From: Eubacterium sp.
GTDB taxonomy: Bacteria; Bacillota_A; Clostridia; Peptostreptococcales; Anaerovoracaceae
Direction: 5' to 3'
DNA length: 11,601 nt
Assembly (NCBI GenBank): GCA_021769545.1
Contig: JAETSS010000016.1
Span: forward strand, 1 to 11,601
Below are positions 6,417 through 11,601 of the stretch, piece after piece. A program made the position numbers and the translations under genes. The stretch's first letter is position 1, and each line of letters starts with the position of its first letter. The notes under the pieces are model-generated. The model worked only from the letters and a program-made list of their open reading frames with translations. It searched no databases and was not told the DNA's origin.

Positions 6417-6920
6417 TTTCGATACGTCCTCATTGCATGGGGCGAGATAATCTACAACCGTACATCGTTTGCTACATGTGATTTCGATCCGCGCCCTACT
6501 ACATGGGCGACAAAATTCAAGTGTGTCAGGGCAAATATAGTCCTTATTTCAATACGCGCCCCGCCACAAGGGGGCGACTATAAGGCGGTAGGCAAAAATA
6601 CATTAGTGTTTGATATTTCAATCCACGCCCCGCCGCAAGGGGCGACTGGGTGAGACTTGGAATATGCTCACTACAGGACTTTTTTCAATCCGCACCCCGC
6701 CACAAAAGGGGAGCGACTATTTTGATCAGGTTCTTTCGTAAATGCAAGCAATTTTCAATCCGCACCCCGCCACAAGGGGCGACGCCGTAAAGGCATAGGC
6801 GCAGGACTTAACAATGTTCGTTTTCAATCCGCACCCCGCCACAAGGGGGCGACATGCAGGATAGCGGCCATGTACGGCAGGACGGAGTTTTCAATCCGCA
6901 CCCCGCCACAAGGGGGCGAC
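6417..6920 (-). CRISPR. CRISPR array, type I-C style repeat, eight repeats and seven spacers
   Basis: Repeats lie at 6889-6920, 6822-6853, 6753-6783, 6683-6717, 6616-6646, 6547-6578, 6482-6511 and 6417-6446 (30-35 nt), with spacers of 35-38 nt. Read on the minus strand, the repeat begins GTCGCCCCC and ends GGATTGAAA, the hallmark of type I-C repeats, so crRNA runs leftward and the leader is at the right. This fits repeat decay: the two right-most copies are identical while the two left-most (GATCGAAA and GTATCGAAA ends, altered loops) are the most divergent, as expected at the trailer end. The CGCC..GGCG-type stem is mostly kept. The repeat at 6683 carries a 3-nt insertion. No cas gene is in the window; the locus may be an orphan, or its cas genes may lie elsewhere. 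No spacer matches other sequence I could spot here. Confidence 0.96.
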
Positions 6921-7150
6921 CGCAATATATTGTCCACATATCGCTCCACATCCCACATCTACCCAATCCACCTTATGCTCTCCGCCCTATCGCATAAAAC
7001 CACTACAATTATACCACGTTATCAGCGCGAGTGCTCTGGGATTTTATGCGCGCTTCCGTTTCGCACCGGTAAATCCACACTCCTATTATGACACACGATA
7101 CGCCCGAATACACAACTATTTTATCACCGCCCCGTGCATCCACCATCTTC
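6921..7150 (-). promoter_or_regulatory. CRISPR leader with candidate promoter
   Basis: This gene-free stretch sits on the leader side of the array. On the minus strand a perfect TATAAT (complement of 7008-7013) would start transcription about 80 nt before the first repeat; no clear -35 box is seen. The -10 is bracketed by a perfect 9-bp inverted repeat, CGCATAAAA at 6991-6999 and TTTTATGCG at 7042-7050. Leaders carry the promoter and often sites for bending proteins used in spacer integration; that role for the inverted repeat is inference. The outer boundary near 7150 is arbitrary. Confidence 0.6.
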
Positions 7151-7201
7151 GCCATTTTCCACTATCCACTTTTATCCCTACCACAATGCCCGCAAATAAT
7201 A

Positions 7202-7247
7202 TATAATCAAGCTATATCTACCCTCACGATCATCCCCCGCGATGATC
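7202..7247 (+). promoter_or_regulatory. merR-family gene -10 box and leader dyad
   Basis: TATAAT at 7202-7207 is a consensus -10 box for the MerR-type gene; the -35 position is poor. Downstream, GATCATC (7228-7234) and GATGATC (7241-7247) form a perfect 7-bp inverted repeat with a CCCCGC loop. The dyad ends 5 nt before the AAAGGAG ribosome-binding site (7253-7259), so it could be an operator or an RNA hairpin near the ribosome site. Confidence 0.4.
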
Positions 7248-7265
7248 CGGCGAAAGGAGCTTTCC

Positions 7266-8042
7266 ATGAACAGCGGTAAATTTGCAAAGCTGGCGGGCGT
7301 CACTCCGCGCACGCTGCGCCATTACAGAAGTATCGGGCTTCTTGATGATATCAGTCAAAACGAAAACGGTTATTACGACTACGATATATACGATCTCCTC
7401 AAGATCCTGCGCATAAAGAACCTGACTTCCCTGGGTTTTTCTCTGGAAATGGTCAAAGACATGCTGGATCAAAAATCGGCGGAAAGCAACGACATCCTCG
7501 ATGAACTGGATGAGCTTGACAGGAAGCTTGAGAAAAGGATAAAGCAGCTTCAGAAGCAGCGGCGTACCATAGCGATACTGAAAAGAGCAGGGGTAACGGC
7601 CGACACTCCGGCCGCCTTTGCACGTCTGGCAAACCTGCTGATAAAACACGATTATCCGCCTGAGCTGCTGGAGCGTGAGCTGGACGGCCTGCTCCTGATC
7701 GACCATCTGCTTGAAGAAAAAGACCTCGATGAAGTTCTGAACTACTATGAACGTCTGATAGACTACGGTCACTTCAAAGAATACTGCGATCTCAGCATGG
7801 AAATATACCGCCTCAGGGAAAGCGCCACGGAAGAAGAGAAAAACGCTGTTGCCGAAAAAGGCGCAGTACTTTTCCAAAAGATCCTCGACGATTGCGATTT
7901 CAACCGGTACGAGCTCAACAAACATCTCTCCGGCTCCGATAACATCGACCTGCTCTTTCGCATGTACGACGGTGATGAATTCTACTCGCTCCAAATGAAT
8001 GTAGCGGACCGGATCGCAAAGATTCTGCAAAACAAAAAATAA
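7266..8042 (+). CDS. MerR-family transcriptional regulator
   Basis: A 258-residue protein. Residues 1-70 are a MerR winged helix-turn-helix (GKFAKLAGVTPRTLRHYRSIGLL, then GYYDYDIYDLLKILRIKNLTSLGFSLEMVKDML). A coiled coil follows at about 80-112, rich in Leu, Lys, Glu and Gln. The C-terminal 140 residues are an all-helical region reminiscent of TipAS-type ligand-binding domains, though I cannot assign it firmly. ATG 7266 is chosen because AAAGGAG lies 6 nt upstream and it gives the family N-terminus; the in-frame ATG at 7242 lies in the leader dyad. A MerR-type operator stands just downstream of the gene, before the MFS exporter. The simplest model is ligand-activated exporter expression. The effector is unknown. 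Confidence 0.93.
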   Translation: MNSGKFAKLAGVTPRTLRHYRSIGLLDDISQNENGYYDYDIYDLLKILRIKNLTSLGFSLEMVKDMLDQKSAESNDILDELDELDRKLEKRIKQLQKQRRTIAILKRAGVTADTPAAFARLANLLIKHDYPPELLERELDGLLLIDHLLEEKDLDEVLNYYERLIDYGHFKEYCDLSMEIYRLRESATEEEKNAVAEKGAVLFQKILDDCDFNRYELNKHLSGSDNIDLLFRMYDGDEFYSLQMNVADRIAKILQNKK

Positions 8043-8054
8043 ATTTTTCATCAT

Positions 8055-8089
8055 ATCCTTGACATGGACGCTACGTCAAGGATTATTTT
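8055..8089 (+). promoter_or_regulatory. MerR-type operator/promoter for the MFS gene
   Basis: TTGACA (8059-8064) and TATTTT (8084-8089) are 19 nt apart, the overlong spacing typical of MerR-activated promoters. Between and across them lies a dyad, ATCCTTGAC (8055-8063) and GTCAAGGAT (8075-8083), with an 11-nt centre. CTTGAC-N11-GTCAAG dyads are typical of MerR-family targets. The same stem followed by a T run could also act as a terminator for the merR gene (stop at 8042), so it may serve both purposes. Confidence 0.8.
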
Positions 8090-8130
8090 TTAGCAGGAGA
8101 AATCCGCACACACGAAGGCGAGCCGCAGCC

Positions 8131-8180
8131 GCATCAAACTGTATCAAACCATATCGAACCGCATCAAGCCGTATGAAAAG
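8131..8180 (+). repeat. Five 10-nt tandem repeats in the MFS leader
   Basis: Five units in perfect 10-nt register read GCATCAAACT, GTATCAAACC, ATATCGAACC, GCATCAAGCC and GTATGAAAAG; the last runs into the AAAAGGAG ribosome-binding site. A weaker preceding unit (AGCCGCAGCC) may also belong. The period equals about one helical turn and is not a multiple of three, so it is not a coding repeat. It lies downstream of the predicted transcription start, within the leader. Confidence 0.75.
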
Positions 8181-8188
8181 GAGTCTAT

Positions 8189-9394
8189 ATGTTCATCAAA
8201 AGCGTCACATTCAGATTTATGATCTCGAGTTTCATCTCAGTATTGGGCAATGCATCCGCATCTGTCATCCTGCCTGTAGTCCTGCTCATAAAGACAGGGG
8301 ATCCTCTTGCTGCCGGAACGCTGTCGCTGCTGTGCGGGCTGCCTATGTTTCTGGCAGGCATACTTGGCGGAGCGCTGCTTGACCGCTTCAACAGACGTAG
8401 CATCTCCGTGATATCCGATCTGATCTCAGCCGCCTGCGTTGCCGCTCTTCCCATCGTGGAAATGACCGTAGGCCTTTCCTTCGGCTGGTTCGCAGGGCTG
8501 GGGATCCTGGGAGCGATCGGTGATATCCCGGGCATGACCGCCCGGGATGTGCTGTTTCCGTCTGTCGTAAAGAGGGACGATCTCGATCTGCAGAGATTCA
8601 TCGGCATATGGCAGTCGCTCGATTCGCTGGCAGTGATCATCGGTCCCGCCATGGCATCCGTACTCATCGGAGCCATGGGCAATGTGCCCGCACTGTGGGT
8701 GACGGCAGCTTTATCCCTGATCGCCGCACTGGTGACCCTTTCCATTCCGACGTCAGTCGGCGATCCTCATGCAGAAAGCGACGCGCCTCCGTCAACCTCC
8801 ATGCTTTCTACGTTAAAGGACGGCGTCGACATCATGTTCAAAAACGACAGAGTGATCACATTTTCCATGATCCTGTCTGCCGGCATCGTCGTCATCACAG
8901 CGGGATATCAGGGACTGATCTTCCCCGTTCATTTTACTGAAATCGGGCGTCCCGATCTGCTGGGTTACGTGCTCAGTATGCTGGCGCTGGGTAATATCAT
9001 CGGCCCTGTCATCTATTCGATATTCGTGGACAAACTCAGCAGACGACGCTGGTATGTGATCTCATTTATCGGCATGGGGATAGGCCTCAGCGTCATGGGT
9101 ATACTGCCATGTTATCCGCTGCTTCTGGCAGCCGCCTGTTTCACGGGCATCGCCTGCGGTCCGCTTTCATCACTGCTGGGATTCCTCATCATCGACAGGA
9201 TACCGGAAGATAAAAGAGGCTCTGTCATGGGTATGCAAAACGCATTCATGCTCATATTACCGCCTGTGTTCATCTTTTTCATCTCCGCCCTTGTCACGTG
9301 GCTGGGGCTGCCTACCGCCTCGCTGGCCTGCATCGGGTTTCTCTGGCTCGTCATCTTTTATGGGCTGATCACGAAGCACATGAAAGAGCTGTAA
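8189..9394 (+). CDS. MFS-family transporter (likely drug/metabolite exporter)
   Basis: A 401-residue membrane protein of normal MFS size with about twelve hydrophobic segments. The loop after the second segment carries the family motif A as GALLDRFNRRS (D65, R66, R69, R70), and a degenerate copy, FVDKLSRRRW, sits at the equivalent place in the second half. The break between halves is the polar stretch after IPTSVGDPHAES. The start ATG at 8189 follows AAAGGAG by 5 nt. Its position behind a MerR regulator and a MerR-type promoter points to an inducible exporter. Proton-driven efflux is family knowledge; the substrate cannot be read from the sequence. It ends at a shared terminator with the convergent gene. 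Confidence 0.93.
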   Translation: MFIKSVTFRFMISSFISVLGNASASVILPVVLLIKTGDPLAAGTLSLLCGLPMFLAGILGGALLDRFNRRSISVISDLISAACVAALPIVEMTVGLSFGWFAGLGILGAIGDIPGMTARDVLFPSVVKRDDLDLQRFIGIWQSLDSLAVIIGPAMASVLIGAMGNVPALWVTAALSLIAALVTLSIPTSVGDPHAESDAPPSTSMLSTLKDGVDIMFKNDRVITFSMILSAGIVVITAGYQGLIFPVHFTEIGRPDLLGYVLSMLALGNIIGPVIYSIFVDKLSRRRWYVISFIGMGIGLSVMGILPCYPLLLAAACFTGIACGPLSSLLGFLIIDRIPEDKRGSVMGMQNAFMLILPPVFIFFISALVTWLGLPTASLACIGFLWLVIFYGLITKHMKEL

Positions 9395-9411
9395 AGCTCC
9401 AAAAACCAAAA

Positions 9412-9464
9412 AAAGCCGCGAACGGTATGCTTTCCATATTCCATGCAAACCGTATCGCGGCTTT
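9412..9464. terminator. Bidirectional terminator between convergent genes
   Basis: AAAGCCGCGA (9412-9421) followed by ACGGT pairs with ACCGT (9449-9453) and TCGCGGCTTT (9455-9464), with one bulged A at 9454. It lies 17 nt after the MFS stop and 42 nt beyond the stop of the leftward crotonase gene. On the minus strand the stem runs directly into a long T tract (TTTTTTTGGTTTTTGG), so it is strongest for the leftward gene; on the plus strand the tail is only TTTGTTATT. Confidence 0.88.
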
Positions 9465-9506
9465 GTTATTCCGTTTCTTTTTCCGGCTCTGCAGCTTTAT
9501 GCTGTC

Positions 9507-10301
9507 TTATTTTTTTACTCCGGCTCTGTTGTTGTACTGCCCGTGTGGACGCTTTTCAAGGAACGCCTTCGTGGCTTCCTTTCGATCCTCACTGTCGTAG
9601 CACTCTACGAACAGCTTTCTTTCCAGCTCCAGCGCGTCGGACAGCGGAAGCTCGAGACCCTGCTTGATGGCTTTTCGCATCAGCGCTACGGCATGAGGCG
9701 ATTTATCGGCGATGGTCTCTGCGATCTCCATTGCCTTATCCATGAGCTTGCCTTCTTCTGTCAGATACTCCACCAGATTGAGATCATAGCACTCTTCCGC
9801 GCTGAGGGTCCTTCCCGTCAGGAGGATGTCACACGCACGCGAAGCGCCTGCGACCCTCGATAAAAGCTGCGTGCCTGTCCAGCACGGTATCCCTGCGAGA
9901 TTTATGGTCGGGATACCGATCTTTGCCGACTTTGCAGCTACGGTGATGTCGGCGGCCAGTATCACTTCCAGACCCCAGCCCAATGCATATTCCTCTACAG
10001 CGGCTATGACCGGGATCGGACTGTTATAGATGGTCCTGGCGCAGGTCTGTCCTACCTGAGAAAATTCATAGGCAGTCTCTCCTGTAAGCTGACTTTCTTC
10101 CTTGATGTCGCCTCCCGCTGTGAATGCTTTGCTGATGGCGCTGTTTAATATTATCACGTATATGTCCGGATCCTTACCCACCTCTATGACGGCCTCGGTA
10201 AGCTCCCGGTGGGTCTGGGCGCGGAAAGCGTTGAGGACCTTCGGTCTGTTGATTGTAATGATCGCTATGTGTCCTTGTTTTTTTATCTGTATGTCTTCCA
10301 T
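9507..10301 (-). CDS. Enoyl-CoA hydratase/isomerase (crotonase) family protein, atypical active site
   Basis: A 264-residue protein of standard crotonase length. The fold is clear: ITINRPKVLNAF near the N-terminus, the first oxyanion-hole segment FTAGGDIKE (A62, G63, G64, D65), the second at YALGWGLEVILAAD (108-118), then GIPTINLAGIPCWTGTQ (129-145). The glutamate matching the first catalytic Glu of enoyl-CoA hydratase is kept (E112), but the position of the second is Thr (T132). The usual GGG is GWG, and GxGGTQ is CWTGTQ. It therefore belongs to the CoA-ester-handling crotonase family but may not be a classical hydratase. ATG 10301 is chosen because AAGGTG lies 6 nt upstream; the GTG at 10310 lies within that site. 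It is monocistronic with its own promoter. Confidence 0.9.
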   Translation of the reverse strand: MEDIQIKKQGHIAIITINRPKVLNAFRAQTHRELTEAVIEVGKDPDIYVIILNSAISKAFTAGGDIKEESQLTGETAYEFSQVGQTCARTIYNSPIPVIAAVEEYALGWGLEVILAADITVAAKSAKIGIPTINLAGIPCWTGTQLLSRVAGASRACDILLTGRTLSAEECYDLNLVEYLTEEGKLMDKAMEIAETIADKSPHAVALMRKAIKQGLELPLSDALELERKLFVECYDSEDRKEATKAFLEKRPHGQYNNRAGVKK

Positions 10302-10319
10302 ATCTATCACCTTTTCCGT

Positions 10320-10364
10320 TAAATTTATATATCAAATCATATATAAATTTATTCTTCAAGTCAA
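10320..10364 (-). promoter_or_regulatory. Crotonase gene promoter overlapped by a perfect AT-rich palindrome
   Basis: On the minus strand TTGACT (complement of 10359-10364), a 17-nt spacer and TATGAT (complement of 10336-10341) form a good promoter. A perfect 13-bp inverted repeat (10320-10332 and 10339-10351, arms TAAATTTATATAT and ATATATAAATTTA, 6-nt centre CAAATC) covers the -10 box. Such placement suits a repressor operator; the binding protein is unknown. Confidence 0.7.
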
Positions 10365-10452
10365 CCACCGTAGATCCGATTTAGTCATTTTTGAAATTTT
10401 GACATGATCTGCGTTCTCAAAGACAACCTCATCGAGAGCTCTATCCATTACA

Positions 10453-10928
10453 TCACATCAAAAACAGCTTTGCCATAAGATAACATACGATAAATCCTAT
10501 CACCGCGCTCCCGATAGCAAACAGCACCCTCTGATACGGGCGCTTTGCACGCTCCTGCTGCTTTTCGATCTCATCCAGATTTTTGCCTTCCGTGAACGCA
10601 ACGATTTCCTTATATGTGGAAAGGTTATTGTCTTTTTTCAATCTTTCCACTTTAATGGAAACCCCCAGGGTAACTGCCACCAAAGCGCCCCATGGTATTA
10701 TGGCATACAGATCTATCCATGCCATGAGCGGGACAACGGACACTATCACCATGATCAAAAGTATTCCGTAGATGGTTCCGTAAAAATTGAATTTCCTGAT
10801 TTCCGTTTCTTTGATTTCTGTTCTCATAGTTTCAACATCTCCTTTTATTAATTGGTCAAGAGATACGTTGAATAATGAACTGAGCAGCAACAGGCTGTGG
10901 ATATCGGGATAATTTTTTCCGCTTTCCC
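10453..10928 (-). pseudogene. XRE-family regulator with membrane tail, N-terminal HTH missing
   Basis: Reading leftward from 10928, the frame gives ESGKNYPDIHSLLLLSSLFNVSLDQLIKGD, the end of an XRE helix-turn-helix whose family form normally starts about 40 residues earlier and has a tryptophan just before this ESG. Then come three hydrophobic segments: near FYGTIYGILLIMVIVSVVPLMAWI, IIPWGALVAVTLGVSI and VLFAIGSAVIGFIVCYLMAKLF. Upstream of the ESG, homology stops abruptly and a stop codon appears in frame (at the position of TAACTAAGG). A TTG at 10890 could be mistaken for a start but lies within the family's conserved region. It is a remnant cut by the neighbouring integrated element and probably non-functional as a DNA-binding regulator. 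Confidence 0.8.
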
Positions 10929-10954
10929 TTAGTTAAAGATATGAACCCTCTTTA
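10926..10954. other. Putative integration junction (attachment-site candidate)
   Basis: The recombinase remnant ends (stop 10955-10957) about 27 bp from where intact XRE coding sequence resumes at 10928. Large serine recombinases of the TndX/TnpX group are encoded next to their element's end and recombine at a GA core; on the minus strand the junction reads AAGGGAAAGC, which contains GA. This makes it a plausible element end. The exact crossover base cannot be fixed without an empty-site sequence. Confidence 0.4.
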
Positions 10955-11506
10955 TCAATCTACTTTTCCAATAAATCGGTAATATATCTCGATTTCTTGT
11001 ATTCGCTCCCCATTCTCATTGATTTCTGCCGAATGAATGAGGATTTTTTCTATCATGGCATTTAATAATTGTGCAGTCAGTTCTTTTGGTACGGAATATT
11101 CTTTGATTAACTCAATCCACTTTTCAGCACCAATCATATCCTGCTCCATTTTATTTAATTCTTCTCTTAGGTTTTTTATCTCATTTTCCAGCTCGATTTG
11201 TTCTTGTTGATATTTGCCCGACAACATAATGAAGTTTCGCTCCGTTATCTTCTCACTGGCTCTGTCCTCATACATTTTCGCAAATAAACGGTCAATCTCA
11301 TTTTGTCGGTTCTCGGCTTTCCTCAAGGCATTTGACTTTTTCTTCTTTTCTCGTATTCTCTCTGCATTGCCGACTTTCTGTATTTTGTTCAACACCTTTT
11401 CTTCGTCCTGCTGTACTGCCTTAGCCCAATACTGCAATCGCTCCAATACAGCTTGATACAGCACATCATAACGGATATAGTGCATATAAAAAAGTGTCTT
11501 CGACAC
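10955..11506 (-). pseudogene. Large serine recombinase remnant (C-terminal coiled coil and DUF4368-like end)
   Basis: Only the C-terminal part of a large serine recombinase is present. From HYIRYDVLYQAVLERLQYW (H codon at 11482-11480) it matches the stretch that normally follows the zinc-ribbon domain. Next is a charged coiled coil (about residues 30-125), then the family's closing segment LLNAMIEKILIHSAEINENG and IEIYYRFIGKVD, as in TndX/TnpX-like recombinases. The catalytic serine domain, recombinase domain and zinc ribbon are absent from the window. The frame is closed upstream by a TAG at about 11516-11518, and the apparent GTG start (11506-11504) is part of a small terminator-like hairpin. 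It is therefore almost certainly inactive. The region is visibly more AT-rich than the rest of the window, consistent with transfer. Confidence 0.85.
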
Positions 11507-11555
11507 CTCAACCCCCTAGCCCCCATTCATGGGGGAATTAGGGGTTCCTTTTTTT
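11488..11555. terminator. Double hairpin, terminator-like in both directions
   Basis: Outer stem CCCCTA (11513-11518) with TAGGGG (11539-11544) encloses CCCCCAT (11520-11526) with ATGGGGG (11529-11535). On the plus strand it is followed by seven T at 11549-11555. On the minus strand a second hairpin, GTGTC-GAA-GACAC (11506-11494), is followed by six T (11493-11488). It sits exactly beside the break in the recombinase gene, so it may instead mark the end of another element. Nothing identifiable is seen from 11556 to 11601. Confidence 0.65.
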
Positions 11556-11601
11556 ATCGTTTTCCTGCATAATGTTCTCATGAGCGTACTACAGGATATT
11601 T

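Noticed and set aside
6414..7091. Open reading frames with repeated RxPPQGGD-like peptides on the plus strand
   Set aside because: The repeated peptide is just the translated CRISPR repeat, and the frames have no ribosome-binding site.
7230..8054. 274-residue minus-strand frame opposite the MerR gene
   Set aside because: It is antisense to a well-supported MerR protein; its Val/Phe-rich composition is typical of a complementary frame.
10453..10890. Intact small membrane protein starting at TTG 10890
   Set aside because: The same frame continues upstream into the conserved XRE sequence ESGKNYPDI, so the TTG is internal and the gene is truncated.

Overview
The window looks like a chromosomal segment of an anaerobic Clostridia-type Bacillota. 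The signs are AGGAGG-like ribosome-binding sites on nearly every gene, a LysR/flavodoxin/cupin/CMD cluster, an M18 aminopeptidase, a type I-C style CRISPR repeat, an XRE regulator with a membrane-embedded tail, and a TndX/TnpX-like serine recombinase remnant. A family-level assignment would be a guess.

Layout. (1) Positions 1-1678, minus strand: a compact operon of flavodoxin, cupin, carboxymuconolactone-decarboxylase-like protein and a lipoprotein flavodoxin that runs off the left edge. Two of the junctions are ATGA overlaps. It diverges from a LysR regulator (1824-2717) across a 145-bp region holding back-to-back promoters and a long dyad, so LysR is the obvious candidate regulator of a redox or quinone/xenobiotic response. 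(2) Positions 2726-4468, minus: a 580-residue SWIM zinc-finger protein of unknown role. (3) Positions 4490-4968: a gene-free stretch with six dyad units, i.e. twelve copies of a 9-bp motif near TTCACCGGT in strictly alternating orientation. This is the least explained structure in the window. (4) Positions 4969-6306, minus: an M18 metalloaminopeptidase. (5) Positions 6417-6920: a CRISPR array of eight repeats and seven spacers, read on the minus strand, with its leader at about 6921-7150. No cas gene is present in the window. (6) Positions 7266-9394, plus: a MerR regulator followed by an MFS exporter, with a textbook MerR-type operator/promoter (19-bp spacer) between them and a 10-nt tandem repeat in the exporter leader. 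(7) Positions 9507-10301, minus: an atypical enoyl-CoA hydratase/isomerase-family protein with a perfect AT-rich palindrome over its -10 box. A bidirectional terminator separates it from the exporter. (8) Positions 10453-11601: a decayed integration scar. An XRE membrane regulator has lost its DNA-binding domain exactly where an AT-rich serine-recombinase C-terminal fragment begins, and that fragment is itself cut off beside a strong double hairpin.

The regulatory logic is mostly local: LysR with the redox operon and MerR with the exporter. The noncoding structures (dyad array, CRISPR array with leader, palindromes) and the two gene remnants on the right merit the most attention. All calls come from reading the sequence; no database search was run.
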